A stretch of 57,463 bases of DNA from Iodobacter sp. (GTDB lineage: Bacteria; Pseudomonadota; Gammaproteobacteria; Burkholderiales; Chitinibacteraceae). The stretch covers positions 1 through 57,463 of the forward strand of contig NZ_JANXSO010000069.1 of assembly GCF_025352645.1 (NCBI RefSeq), written 5' to 3'. The position numbers were made by a program, and so were the translations under genes. Of this stretch, positions 27,952 through 37,165 are shown piece by piece. The notes under the pieces are model-generated. The model ran no database searches. It worked only from the letters and a program-made list of their open reading frames with translations, and was not told where the DNA came from. Position 1 is the first letter of the stretch. Each line of letters begins with the position of its first letter.

Positions 27952-28665
27952 ATGAAGCTTCTTTGCATTACCGGTGGATCGCAAGGCTTAGGCGAGGCTT
28001 TGGTGGATGTGTATCAAGGCTTGGGCTGGCATGTTTGTGAGTTTTCGCGCAGCGGCAGCAGCAACTGGCATATTCGTCTGGATTTAGCTGCGGCCGATGC
28101 GGCCAGTGTGGCCGATCAAGCATTTAGCCAGCTTGCCAGCCAGCCTTGGGAAGAAGTGCTACTGGTTAATAACGCCGGTATGCTTAGCCCGCTCGCACCT
28201 GTTTCAGCCATCAGCGATGAGGCGATTGCCCTTAATTTGAATGTTAATTTCAACTCGGCAATCCGCATTATTGCGGCGTTTATCCGCCATTTTGGCGATA
28301 TGCCTGTGCCTAAAACGCTGGTGCAAATTTCATCCGGTGCAGCACTGCGTGGCTATGGCAGTTGGTCTTTATATTGCGCTAGCAAGGCGGGCTTAGAGCA
28401 CTTTATTCGGTCGCTGGCCGCCGAGCAAAGCCTTGCGGCCTATCCGGTCACCTGCATTAATTTTGATCCAGGCGTGATGGATACTGAGATGCAGGCCGAA
28501 ATTCGCTCACGCAGCACCGCCGAATTCCCCGATGTGGGGCGGTTTATTGCCCGCAAACAACAAGGCCTGTTGCGCCAGCCTCAGCAGGTGGCCGCCGCGC
28601 TAGTGAAGCGCTTGGCCTCATCGCCTCAAGGTGGTGAGCGTTATAGCGTTGAGGACGAGTTGTAG
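27952..28665 (+). CDS. Short-chain dehydrogenase/reductase (sepiapterin/benzil-reductase-like)
   Basis: The 237-aa protein is a classical SDR. The cofactor loop is TGGSQGLG (7-14), NNAG stabilises the core at about 73-76, catalytic Ser sits in QISSGA, and the Tyr/Lys pair is in YCASK at about 142-146. An Arg after FS at the end of beta 2 (EFSRSG) suggests NADPH use. The family reduces carbonyls of small molecules; the substrate cannot be told. The ribosome site is weak. Downstream lies a palindromic repeat that may act as terminator. Confidence 0.88.
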   Translation: MKLLCITGGSQGLGEALVDVYQGLGWHVCEFSRSGSSNWHIRLDLAAADAASVADQAFSQLASQPWEEVLLVNNAGMLSPLAPVSAISDEAIALNLNVNFNSAIRIIAAFIRHFGDMPVPKTLVQISSGAALRGYGSWSLYCASKAGLEHFIRSLAAEQSLAAYPVTCINFDPGVMDTEMQAEIRSRSTAEFPDVGRFIARKQQGLLRQPQQVAAALVKRLASSPQGGERYSVEDEL

Positions 28666-28704
28666 GGGCTAGGCTTAGTTTTATCTTAAGGAATTGATGT
28701 TGCA

Positions 28705-28757
28705 CAGCCCACGTTGATAAAGGCTGATACATCCCGCGTGGGCTGCGCCCACCCTAC
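28705..28757. repeat. Palindromic intergenic element (CCCACCCTAC family)
   Basis: CAGCCCACG (28705-28713) pairs perfectly with CGTGGGCTG (28737-28745), and the unit ends CGCCCACCCTAC at 28757. The terminal CCCACCCTAC is shared with 48523-48532 and 52731-52740. It lies between two convergent genes, where a hairpin could stop transcription from either side. Confidence 0.65.
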
Positions 28758-28782
28758 AAGAGCTTGGCTTGGGGCTGACAAA

Positions 28783-29745
28783 TTAAAACAACACCTCATC
28801 TAGCCGCTGGCTAAAGTCTTTTGGTGGGATGATATCGCTGCGCACAATTTTGACCGGTACGATGGTTCTATCCAGCCACTGTCCGCGTTCGGCTAATACA
28901 TGGCTGAGGGCGATTTCGGCGGCATCGGCGTCGCTACTGACCACTACGCCCATTTTATTGAGATTTAAGCGCTGAGTTTCGAGCCGGATATGGCTATTGG
29001 CATCGGTGAGCGAGGTTTCTAGCAGCGCCAACATAGCTTCTGGCTCTAAGGCACTGCGGCAGGCGTTGAATTCTGTGGAGAGCTGATCAAGTTGCTGGGT
29101 CAGCGCGGCATAGCGTGCTTCGCTTGGTTTGCAATAGCGCCAGCTGATTCTTACTTGCTCTAGCTCGGCGGCTAGTTGGCGTTTAAATTGTTCTCTTGCT
29201 TCAATATGCCAAGCGGCGTGGCTGGCGACTAGCTTCAGTAAGCGTTGTTTCAACATTCCATGCAGCGCATCAATGCTGCCTGCTACTTGGCTAATCTGCT
29301 GGCCACGGCATACCAGTACTTGTTGCGCCACATCTTGCCTTACGCTATCGCCAAATACCTCCATGCCATAGCGTTGTTGCAGCTGGCTTTGCATTACCAG
29401 TACGGCATAGGCGTGATCGGCCAGCGGGTTTTGGGCAAACCAAGTTTGGGCTTCTGCCGAATGGCTAATGGTTTCTTGCACACTTTCGCTGGTGCCAAAT
29501 GCAGCGTGGGCATGGGGCTCGGTGTTCCAACTATTGCTAGATAACTCAATCGGCACAGGCAGCTGCGCCACGATGCGGCCACTCCAAGAAACTGCAATGG
29601 CACAGGCATTTTGTAATCGTACTTGATAGCGGCTGGCAAGCTTAATCCGTGGGTTTGCAATCTCTGCTAGTGCATCAAGTAAGCTTGGGTCGCAGCTCAG
29701 TACCGTAGGTTTAAATAGCGCTGTTAGTGAGTTCCAGAGTTTCAT
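28783..29745 (-). CDS. Unrecognised 320-aa protein
   Basis: I do not recognise this protein. It starts MKLWNSLTALFKP at 29745 behind a good GGAAAG site; a longer frame to 29802 adds 19 residues without support. There is no signal peptide or clear membrane helix. The middle (about 130-230) is strongly helical with many Gln, Leu and Arg/Glu, possibly coiled coil. The C-terminus has a compact alpha/beta stretch with VVVSSDADAAEIALSHVLAE and RTIVPVKIV. It lies 96 bases downstream of a DMT transporter gene on the same strand and may be co-transcribed with it. Cytoplasmic location is likely. Confidence 0.75.
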   Translation of the reverse strand: MKLWNSLTALFKPTVLSCDPSLLDALAEIANPRIKLASRYQVRLQNACAIAVSWSGRIVAQLPVPIELSSNSWNTEPHAHAAFGTSESVQETISHSAEAQTWFAQNPLADHAYAVLVMQSQLQQRYGMEVFGDSVRQDVAQQVLVCRGQQISQVAGSIDALHGMLKQRLLKLVASHAAWHIEAREQFKRQLAAELEQVRISWRYCKPSEARYAALTQQLDQLSTEFNACRSALEPEAMLALLETSLTDANSHIRLETQRLNLNKMGVVVSSDADAAEIALSHVLAERGQWLDRTIVPVKIVRSDIIPPKDFSQRLDEVLF

Positions 29746-29841
29746 ACGCTTTCCATATATAGCCGTGCTGCCAGTGTTTGCTTCATTGATTAACTTGGCC
29801 AATAGAGGCTGAGACTAAGCCTACTTAGATTGATTCAGCTT

Positions 29842-30732
29842 TTATGACTTTTTTCCTACAATCCACACCCCCAGCATCACAATAGCCGCGCCCAGCCATT
29901 GAATCGAGCTGAGGCGTTCGTCCAAAATACCGATGCTTAATAAAATAGACAGCATGGGGCCAAGGCTGCCGATGATGGCAGTGCGGCTGGCACCAATCCG
30001 GCTCATCGCGGCTGCAGTGGCATAGATCGGTAGCACCGTAGCAAACACGGCCATGGCCGCGGCAAGGCCATACACCGGCAGGGGCTGAATCAGCGCTTGC
30101 ACGGGGTGAGTGATTAAAAAGTGGCAAATAATGGCGATGCTAGAAACGGTGAGCCCCAGCTCGGTAAAGCGCATCGCGCCTACACGGGCAATCACCTTGG
30201 GGCTCAGGCTCATATACAGGGCGTAGCAGGTGGTGCTGGCAAGGATAAAGCCAATCCCGACCCAATCGGCATTGGCGTCTTTTAAGCCGGGGTACACCAC
30301 TAAGGCGATGCCTAAGTAAGTAATTGGCAAGGCTTGCTTAATGTGCCGTGTGAGCACCGCACCGCCAAGCATCACTGAAAACAACACGGTAAGGGTGGGA
30401 TACAGGCTAAGTATCAGCCGCTCTAAGCTGGCACTTACCGTCATTAAGCCAATAAAATCCAGCACGCTTGATAAATAATAGCCCAGCAGGCCCAAGCCAA
30501 TCAGTGCCAGATAATCCCGCCTAGCCAATGTCCCCTTGCTGCGCCACAGGCTGAAACTAGCCAAAATCAGTAGCACAAATAACATGCGTAAACAGACCAT
30601 GGTAATGGCGTCCACACCGTGCCGATAAGCCAGCTTGGCAAATATGGCTTTGCAAGAGAAGCCTGTAGCGGCAAAAACGGCCAAAATCACACCAAAACGA
30701 AAGGTGCTGTTGCTGGGGGATGTTGTATACAT
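29842..30732 (-). CDS. EamA/DMT-superfamily transporter
   Basis: This 296-aa inner-membrane protein has about ten hydrophobic segments in two repeated halves (about 15-140 and 155-290), each an EamA domain. The first half shows KLAYRHGVDAITMVCLRMLF, typical of DMT permeases. The second half ends in LSSIQWLGAAIVMLGVWIVG, the usual terminal helix, then KKS. Members export amino acids or other metabolites; the substrate is not evident. GGAAGCAAG lies before the ATG. Confidence 0.9.
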   Translation of the reverse strand: MYTTSPSNSTFRFGVILAVFAATGFSCKAIFAKLAYRHGVDAITMVCLRMLFVLLILASFSLWRSKGTLARRDYLALIGLGLLGYYLSSVLDFIGLMTVSASLERLILSLYPTLTVLFSVMLGGAVLTRHIKQALPITYLGIALVVYPGLKDANADWVGIGFILASTTCYALYMSLSPKVIARVGAMRFTELGLTVSSIAIICHFLITHPVQALIQPLPVYGLAAAMAVFATVLPIYATAAAMSRIGASRTAIIGSLGPMLSILLSIGILDERLSSIQWLGAAIVMLGVWIVGKKS

Positions 30733-30765
30733 CTTGCTTCCATTTAGGGAAAGGGAAACGATGGT

Positions 30766-31593
30766 TTAGGGGGCCTTAGCCCGATCATCTGCCAAAATCT
30801 CTGCTAGCCCTGCTTGTATTAGGTGGTAGGCAATGCTGGAGTTGCTAGGTAGCTCGGGTAGGTTTTCTGGACTAAACCATTGGGCATCTTCGATTTCATC
30901 TGGCTGGGGGGTGATCTCGCCCGAGCTGTAATCGGCAATAAAAGCCAGCATTAAAGAGTGGGGAAAGGGATGGCTTTGGCTGCCAAACCAGCGTAGCTCA
31001 CCCACTTTTACCCCTACCTCTTCATAAATTTCGCGGTGAATACACTCTTCTAGGGATTCACCAGCCTCTACAAAGCCCGCTAAAGCGCTATAAACGCCTG
31101 GCCTAAAGTGTGGTGAACGGGCTAGTAGTAGCTCTCTGCCCTTTTTAATCAGCACCATCATGGCGGGTGAAATTCGCGGATAGCTACGGTGTAGGCAGGC
31201 TGGGCATTCGCGTGCGGTTTCTGTTGGCATGCGGGTGGTGGCGGTGCCGCAGCGGCCGCAAAAACGGTGCTGCCGATCAAAGGTCAGTAGTTGCTGGGCG
31301 CGGGCTGCAATCCAATAGCTGCTGTTGTCGAGCAAGCCCCATGCACTGCGTAGGCCAATGGCCTGTAGCTGATCGGAGTATGGGGTTTCTTGGGGCCAAG
31401 CCAATAAGACACAGGCTCTGCCTGAGTACTCGCCAATTTGCACACTGATTTCAGCGCTGGCAGGTAGCGTTTCGGCGAGGGGCAGTTGGCCATCGGCGCA
31501 GACTAAAAGTTGATCGCCAATAAACGCCAAGCACAGCGCGTCCATGTTTGCCGCCGTATGAATATATTGCGGAATAAAATTGACAGGCCACAT
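30766..31593 (-). CDS. nudC: NAD+ diphosphatase / NAD-RNA decapping Nudix hydrolase
   Basis: The 275-aa protein matches NudC. A zinc ribbon near residues 110-130 has CGRCG and CPAC. The Nudix box follows with GFVEAGESLEE, then REIYEEVGV. The NudC-specific SQ-x-PFPxS motif appears as SQSHPFPHS. It cleaves NADH to NMNH and AMP and removes NAD caps from RNA. AAAGG is seven bases before the ATG at 31593 but only one before an ATG at 31599, so 31593 is chosen. This ATG overlaps the upstream TauE/SafE stop (TGATG), giving translational coupling. Confidence 0.94.
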   Translation of the reverse strand: MWPVNFIPQYIHTAANMDALCLAFIGDQLLVCADGQLPLAETLPASAEISVQIGEYSGRACVLLAWPQETPYSDQLQAIGLRSAWGLLDNSSYWIAARAQQLLTFDRQHRFCGRCGTATTRMPTETARECPACLHRSYPRISPAMMVLIKKGRELLLARSPHFRPGVYSALAGFVEAGESLEECIHREIYEEVGVKVGELRWFGSQSHPFPHSLMLAFIADYSSGEITPQPDEIEDAQWFSPENLPELPSNSSIAYHLIQAGLAEILADDRAKAP

Positions 31594-32357
31594 CACCATA
31601 CCTTTATTGTTTTAATGAGTAGAGAAATTCCCGTCAGGATGGTGACGCTTTCAAAGCAGCGTTTAATCATCTGATTGCCTTGTTTTAAGCCCCAGTGCGC
31701 CCCTAAATACCCACCTAGGGCGGAGGCGATTAGCAAAATAGGAACCCAAGGCCAGTAGAGCCCCGCTTGCATTGCCAGTGAAATAGCGCCTGCGCCATTC
31801 CAAAATAAACCCACCAACACCATGGTGTAAGCCACGGCGCGTTTGTAATCTATCCCAAACCAATGCACCAGCCACAGCGTAACAAATAGCCCCGTACCCG
31901 AGGTAAATGAGCCATTGAGTATGCCGATTAAAAATAAGCCCGCCGCACCTTGCCAAAGCGCTAAGCCGCTGCGGTGACGGCTTTGCGCTTCTTGCCCAAG
32001 TGAGGGGGAGAGTAGCGAGTAAATACCCAAGCCACTAGTAAGCAGAGCGAGGATAAGTAATGTCCAGCGTTCAGGAATCTGTAATACCAACATGGTGCCA
32101 ATAAATACGCCAGGTAAGCCACTTGCCAGAATAATCAGCGAAAAGCGCCAGTTGAGCGTGCCCGCTTTGAGATGCTTGACCGTAGCGCCTAAGCCTAGCG
32201 CTACGCTGGCCACTTTATGCGTAGCCAGCGCCACTGGGAAAGCCAAGCCTAGAAATAGCAAAATAGGTAGCTGCAATAGGCCCGCACCGCCACCCGCAAG
32301 TGCGGAAAGGATGTTGGCAATGAGCGATACAACAAATAATGCGATTAATTCAGTCAT
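31593..32357 (-). CDS. TauE/SafE-family anion exporter
   Basis: The 254-aa protein has eight or so transmembrane helices in two halves. It carries the family segments ANILSALAGGGAGLLQLP (about 15-32) and, in the second half, GILNGSFTSGTGLF. Members move sulfite, sulfoacetate or related anions across the inner membrane. An in-frame GTG at 32369 is a possible alternative start; neither has a clear ribosome site, and the ATG at 32357 gives the usual N-terminus. Its stop overlaps the nudC start. Confidence 0.9.
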   Translation of the reverse strand: MTELIALFVVSLIANILSALAGGGAGLLQLPILLFLGLAFPVALATHKVASVALGLGATVKHLKAGTLNWRFSLIILASGLPGVFIGTMLVLQIPERWTLLILALLTSGLGIYSLLSPSLGQEAQSRHRSGLALWQGAAGLFLIGILNGSFTSGTGLFVTLWLVHWFGIDYKRAVAYTMVLVGLFWNGAGAISLAMQAGLYWPWVPILLIASALGGYLGAHWGLKQGNQMIKRCFESVTILTGISLLIKTIKVW

Positions 32358-32892
32358 GGATTTGGGCACAGGTGATGCTGTGGAATGAGGTGATCTACTT
32401 GTTGGCCTGAGGCTAAGCTCGCTAGCGAGCGTATGTCGATTTAAATCCGCATAAAAAGTAGTTTTTTTTTAATCTGAGGCTACTTTAAGAAAGCGCTGCT
32501 AGCAGTGTGTCGCTTAAATACATCAGTACACGCTAAGTCATCCGCTGATCAGCAGCTAAGCCACCGTAGTTTCTGTGGCTATTTGTCAGGATACGCAAGT
32601 TATCCTGCTAGGTCATTCCTTATGAAAACTAACTAATTTGCGCTGAATCTTGGATGTGTAGGGGCAGATGTAGGTGGATATACTGCAATTACATGACTAT
32701 TTGCCTGCATTACTAATTTTTTACATAACCTTACCGTTAGTCGGTCAATAGGCAACGTTAGCTCTTACCTAGGGATAGTCCTAAGCTGTTTTGGCTTGTC
32801 AAACACACGTTTGATTCGTAGCATCAAGATGGTTTACTACATAGAGCATCGGGCTTTGGCTTGTGCTAATCAAAACAAGACGGGAGATTTAC
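32358..32892. other. Long intergenic region with several short dyads
   Basis: No credible gene was seen in these 535 bases. Short inverted repeats are crowded in the first half: GCTCGCTAGCGAGC near 32415, GCTGATCAGC near 32550, GCCAC...GTGGC near 32570, and AGGATA-CGCAAGT-TATCCT near 32597. Nearer the lipase gene is TAGG-N6-CCTA around 32770. The region separates divergent genes and should hold both promoters; it could also encode an RNA. Confidence 0.4.
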
Positions 32893-34077
32893 ATGAATTC
32901 TTCGCTGCCACGGGCAAGCCGCCCCTTTGCTGTTTTGCTACTGACCTCCTTGCTCGCTGCGTGTGGCGGTGGTGGAGATGCCAATACTCCAGCGGATACT
33001 CGCAATATTAAAGAAGTGGTTTCTTTTGGCGATAGCCTGAGCGATATCGGCACGTATAACCCGACTACAGCAGATGCTGATTTAAGCAATGATATTCCGG
33101 TTGGTTTACGCTTTACCACTAAGCCTGCTACTGCCCCTACTGGCGCGGTGTGGACTGAGTTTTTTGCCGCAGAATATGGTTTAAATTTAACCCCAAATCG
33201 CTTAGTCAACTTCAGCGGGTTAAATCCAGTCACTGGTGCGCCAGTGGGTACACCAAGTTTAATGGGCAAGATTTATGAGCTAGGTGGTAGTGCCTACGCA
33301 GAAGGTGGCTCAAGAATTGATACAGAGCTAACTGTAAATGCCAAGGGCCAAGCGATTAGCAATGGGCTTGTAACGGTGGCTCCTGGCGTAACTTACCAAT
33401 CGGCAACGGCGCTATCGATCAAGGGCCAAATTGCCAAGTATAAAGCGGCACGTACTAGCTTTAATGCCAGCCAATTGGTATTGATTCAAGGCGGCCCAAA
33501 TGATTTCTTTGCTTTCTTAGCAGGGGTGGCTGCAGGCAAAATCAGCCCTACAACAGCGCCAACCGAGATTGGCAAAAATGTGACCTCAATGGTCACACAA
33601 GTGAAAACCTTGGTTGCTATGGGTGCTAGCAAAGTGGTCTATGCCAATATGCCAGATCTAGGCGTTACCCCTCAGTTTGCACCAACGCCTTTAAAAGGCT
33701 TAGCAACAACGCTTTCTGTTGAATATAACAAAGCGGTTGCTGCAGCATTAGCCACCGAAATCGCCGCGAAACAAGTCGTGATTGTAGATACCGCAGGCCT
33801 TGTGGCTAAAGCGATTGTTAGCCCAGTAAGCTTTGGTTTGGTTAACACCAGCAATATGGCGTGTAATAACGACACCACGCCATCAATCACTGCCTTGCCA
33901 CCCACCACAGATCCAACTAAAGTTTCTGCCCTGACTTGCACAGGAAAAAATCTGGTAGCGCTTGATGCCGATGTGACTTATCTATTTGCAGATGGCGTAC
34001 ACCCATCGATTACAGGACATGCTGTTCTAGGTAAAGCAGCAGCAGGCACTGCGATGGCAGCAGGCTTTGTGAAGTAA
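32893..34077 (+). CDS. SGNH/GDSL hydrolase, outer-membrane-type lipoprotein
   Basis: The 394-aa protein begins with a lipoprotein signal whose lipobox LLAAC (then GGGG) ends near residue 26. The four SGNH blocks are present: FGDSLSD with the nucleophile Ser near residue 47, an early Gly, GGPNDFF near 200, and DGVHPS near 367 with the Asp-His pair. Such enzymes are secreted or surface esterases/lipases. The Gly-rich segment after the lipid cysteine is a typical surface-lipoprotein tether. GGGAG supports the ATG at 32893 over an upstream in-frame codon. Confidence 0.9.
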   Translation: MNSSLPRASRPFAVLLLTSLLAACGGGGDANTPADTRNIKEVVSFGDSLSDIGTYNPTTADADLSNDIPVGLRFTTKPATAPTGAVWTEFFAAEYGLNLTPNRLVNFSGLNPVTGAPVGTPSLMGKIYELGGSAYAEGGSRIDTELTVNAKGQAISNGLVTVAPGVTYQSATALSIKGQIAKYKAARTSFNASQLVLIQGGPNDFFAFLAGVAAGKISPTTAPTEIGKNVTSMVTQVKTLVAMGASKVVYANMPDLGVTPQFAPTPLKGLATTLSVEYNKAVAAALATEIAAKQVVIVDTAGLVAKAIVSPVSFGLVNTSNMACNNDTTPSITALPPTTDPTKVSALTCTGKNLVALDADVTYLFADGVHPSITGHAVLGKAAAGTAMAAGFVK

Positions 34078-34088
34078 GCTTTACCCAT

Positions 34089-34129
34089 AAAAAAACCGCG
34101 CTTGGCCTTGGGCTTAAGTGCGGTTTTTT
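34089..34129 (+). terminator. Terminator of the SGNH lipoprotein gene
   Basis: AAAAAACCGC and GCGGTTTTTT flank an internal GCTT/AAGT pairing segment, forming a 14-base stem with a T run. It starts 12 bases past the stop. Confidence 0.88.
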
Positions 34130-34187
34130 ATTGCCTAGAATTTGATAATAAGTACTTTGCAATCAGTTTTCCAAAAAGTAGTCAGCC

Positions 34188-34254
34188 GTCATTCCCGCGT
34201 AGGCGGGAACCCAGCCGAGCTGCTGGATCCCCGACAAAGGCGCTCGGGGATGAC
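34188..34254. repeat. dRS3-like intergenic repeat (GTCATTCCCGC family)
   Basis: The core ATTCCC-GCGTAGGC-GGGAAC differs by one base from the dRS3 consensus ATTCCC-N8-GGGAAT known from Neisseria. The unit continues through CTGGATCCCCGA to CTCGGGGATGAC, so its outer ends GTCAT/ATGAC are inverted. Similar units are common intergenic repeats in many proteobacteria. Confidence 0.7.
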
Positions 34255-34338
34255 GCTTTTTTAGCTGGACTAAGATACAAGAAAACGGATGCTTCACTAC
34301 TTATCGCCTAGGCGCTGTGTATCCGGTAAAATTCGCTC

Positions 34339-35058
34339 ATGAGCAAATTAACATTAGATCGCATCCTGCAATCGCAGGGCTTTGGTACGCGCAAGGGTTG
34401 TCGCGAGATGATTACCGACGGTGAAGTGGCCGTAAATGGTGAGATTGTCAGCAACTTTAAGCTCGCTTTTGAAACTACAGGGCTAGAGCTCACCATTTTT
34501 GGTGAAAGCTGGCCCTATCGTGAGCACGTCTATATTGCGCTGAATAAACCGGCCAATTATGAATGCTCACGTAAACCTAGCCATCATCCAGGGGTATTAA
34601 AGCTATTACCTGAGCAGTTTAATTGGCGCGAAGTGCAGCCCGTCGGCCGTTTAGATCACGATACCACCGGCCTGTTGCTGATGTCGGACGATGGCTCGTT
34701 TATCCACGCACAATCCTCCCCTAAGCGCCATGTGCCCAAGGTGTATGTCGCCATCACTGCCGAGCCGGTGAGCGATGAATTGGTCGCGCTGTTAATCGCC
34801 GGTGTGCAGCTTAACGATGAGCCAGCGCCTTTGGCTGCCGTGCATTGCAAAAAGCTAGGTGAGAATGAACTAGAAATCGTGCTGGAGCAGGGCAAATATC
34901 ACCAAGTAAAACGCATGCTGGCCGCAGCAGGCAATCATTGCGCTGGTTTACGTCGCTCAGAAATTGGCGGCTTAAAACTGGCTGAGATGAGTTTACCTGA
35001 GGGTGAATGGTGCTATTTATCTGAGGCACAAATGGCGCTGTTGGTGTCAGCACAGTAA
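34339..35058 (+). CDS. rsuA: 16S rRNA pseudouridine-516 synthase
   Basis: The 239-aa protein has an N-terminal S4 domain (about 1-60) followed by the RsuA/RluB catalytic domain. The catalytic Asp lies in VGRLDHDTTGLLL at about 101-113, and YHQVKRMLAAAGN near 190 is the conserved C-terminal motif. It isomerises U516 of 16S rRNA. No Shine-Dalgarno is visible before the ATG, but homologues start at this position (MSKLTLDRIL). Confidence 0.92.
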   Translation: MSKLTLDRILQSQGFGTRKGCREMITDGEVAVNGEIVSNFKLAFETTGLELTIFGESWPYREHVYIALNKPANYECSRKPSHHPGVLKLLPEQFNWREVQPVGRLDHDTTGLLLMSDDGSFIHAQSSPKRHVPKVYVAITAEPVSDELVALLIAGVQLNDEPAPLAAVHCKKLGENELEIVLEQGKYHQVKRMLAAAGNHCAGLRRSEIGGLKLAEMSLPEGEWCYLSEAQMALLVSAQ

Positions 35059-35170
35059 AACACATGGGGAAAGCATGAAATGTAATGGCGTAGTCATCTA
35101 TTTGTTATAAACTTGCCATTAAATTTCATTATTCTTACTAATTTTTTGCTGCCTGCCTAAGGGTATCCCC

Positions 35171-36847
35171 ATGAATTTATGTAATGGCTTGCTTATGGCC
35201 AGCATCGCGCTGGCACTTACTGCGTGTAATGACTCTGATTTGGCGACTCCCGAAGCCGTAGCTGCTCCTGTTGAGGTTAAGCTGATTGCCATTAACGATT
35301 TTCACGGCAATATCGAAGCAGGAGCGATCACCCTAACCGTTCCCGATGCCAGTGACCCAAGTAAAACCACCAAGGTGCCGGTAGGTGGTGCTGAATATCT
35401 GGCGACCTGGGTTAAAAACCTTAAAGCTAAAAATCCAAATAATGTCGTGGTTTCAGCTGGCGATTTGATTGGTGCTAGCCCGATGATTTCTGCGCTTTAT
35501 CATGACGAGCCAACGATTGAATCCATGAATGCTTTGGGTTTGGATTTTAATGCGGTAGGTAATCACGAGTTTGATGATGGCCGTGAAGAATTACTGCGTA
35601 TGCAAAATGGCGGCTGCCACGCAGATAAAGTAGGTTGTGCCGATGGTAAGTTTGACGGTGCAAAATTTAAGTTTTTGGCTGCTAATGTGCAAGACAGCAA
35701 AACCGGTAAAACGCTATTTCCTGCTTATCAAATCAAAGAATTTCAAGGCGTAAAAATCGGCTTTATCGGCATGACTTTAAAAGGCACGCCGGGTATTGTT
35801 ACGCCGTCTGGTGTGGTGGGTTTAGATTTTAAAGACGAAGTAGAAACCGCCAATAAGCTGGTGCCTGAGCTGCAAAAGCTGGGGGTTGAAACTATTGTGG
35901 TCTTGCTGCACGAAGGTGGGGTGACTGTTGATAAAAAATACAATGAATGCAATGGCATTTCTGGCCCCATCGTCGATATCGTAAACAAGCTAGATAAAGC
36001 CATTGATGTGGTGGTTTCTGGCCATACTCATCAGCCCTACAACTGCAAAATCAACGATAAGCTGGTGACCAGCGCCTATCAATATGGTGGCATGGTGACG
36101 GACATTGATCTGACCATTGATCCTAAAACCCGCAATGTGATTAAGATGAGCGCCAATAATCTGGCGGTGACGCGTGATGTGCCAAAAGATGCGGCCCAAA
36201 CCTCGTTGATCGAAAAATTCCTGAAATTGGTTACGCCACTGAAAGATCGAGTGGCAGGAACCATTGCAGGCCCGCTGACTAAAATAGCCACGGCAGCGGG
36301 CGAAATGCCGCTAGGCCGAGTGATTGCCGATGCTCAGCTTGATGCCACAGCAGATAAGAGCAATGGCGCTTCGCAAATTTCCTTTATGAACCCGGGTGGT
36401 GTGCGTGCCGAGCTGGCTCCAGATGCCGCTGCTAAGGTGACTTACGGCCAGCTGTTTACCGTACAACCCTTTGGTAATACCCTCGTGACGATGACGCTGA
36501 CTGGCGAGCAAATCGATAAGGTGCTCGAGCAGCAGTGGAATGCTGGGGCGGCCAAAATCATGCAAGTGTCGGCAGGCTTTAGCTATGTATGGGATAAGAG
36601 CAAGCCAGATGGCAGCAAGGTAGATATTGCCAGCATTAAGCTCAATGGCGTGGCTATCGATCCAAAAGCCAACTACCGCGTGACGGTGAATAATTTTATG
36701 GCAACGGGTGGCGATGGTTATCTGGAGTTTGTAAACGGTAAGAGCGTGCTTGGTGGCCCGCAAGATGTGGATGCCTTGGAAAACTACCTGAAGAAAAACC
36801 CAATGCTTGCTGTGCCAAAAGCAGAGCGTATTAGTGTTTTGAACTAA
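35171..36847 (+). CDS. 5'-nucleotidase / UDP-sugar hydrolase-type metallophosphatase, lipoprotein
   Basis: The 558-aa protein begins with a signal ending in lipobox LTAC (residue 19), so it is probably lipid-anchored, unlike soluble periplasmic UshA. The metallophosphatase motifs are all present: NDFHGN near 42, GDLIGASP near 97, GNHEFDDG near 131 and GHTHQPY near 284. The C-terminal 5'-nucleotidase domain follows at about 360-530, with NPGGVRAEL and ATGGDGYLEF. It would release phosphate from extracellular nucleotides or sugar nucleotides. AAGGGT precedes the ATG, and a terminator follows. Confidence 0.93.
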   Translation: MNLCNGLLMASIALALTACNDSDLATPEAVAAPVEVKLIAINDFHGNIEAGAITLTVPDASDPSKTTKVPVGGAEYLATWVKNLKAKNPNNVVVSAGDLIGASPMISALYHDEPTIESMNALGLDFNAVGNHEFDDGREELLRMQNGGCHADKVGCADGKFDGAKFKFLAANVQDSKTGKTLFPAYQIKEFQGVKIGFIGMTLKGTPGIVTPSGVVGLDFKDEVETANKLVPELQKLGVETIVVLLHEGGVTVDKKYNECNGISGPIVDIVNKLDKAIDVVVSGHTHQPYNCKINDKLVTSAYQYGGMVTDIDLTIDPKTRNVIKMSANNLAVTRDVPKDAAQTSLIEKFLKLVTPLKDRVAGTIAGPLTKIATAAGEMPLGRVIADAQLDATADKSNGASQISFMNPGGVRAELAPDAAAKVTYGQLFTVQPFGNTLVTMTLTGEQIDKVLEQQWNAGAAKIMQVSAGFSYVWDKSKPDGSKVDIASIKLNGVAIDPKANYRVTVNNFMATGGDGYLEFVNGKSVLGGPQDVDALENYLKKNPMLAVPKAERISVLN

Positions 36848-36905
36848 GCCATATCATCCGCTTGGCTGACGCGATAAAGCGTTACCCTTGATAGGATTGA
36901 GTCAT

Positions 36906-36947
36906 AGCCCCCTTTGCTACTTAAGTGAGCAAAGGGGGCTTTTTTTC
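36906..36947 (+). terminator. Terminator of the 5'-nucleotidase gene
   Basis: AGCCCCCTTTGCT and its perfect inverse AGCAAAGGGGGCT enclose nine bases and are followed by six Ts. Confidence 0.95.
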
Positions 36948-37165
36948 ATCTGATTAGCCCCATGTTTTTATGCTGAAATTTTTTTTCCTACTGAGTTTGC
37001 TTCTGCTAGGGAAAAAGAGCCAGCTGCCGTTGATGATTTGGCATTGGTGCATGTTTATATAAGCGTATCGGTCAGCCAGAGCAGATCATCCCAGTGCCAG
37101 ACTGATGTATTCTTAGTGGAAATGCAGTGATCAATGTCAGTATATTTAGCTATGCTTAAACCTAC

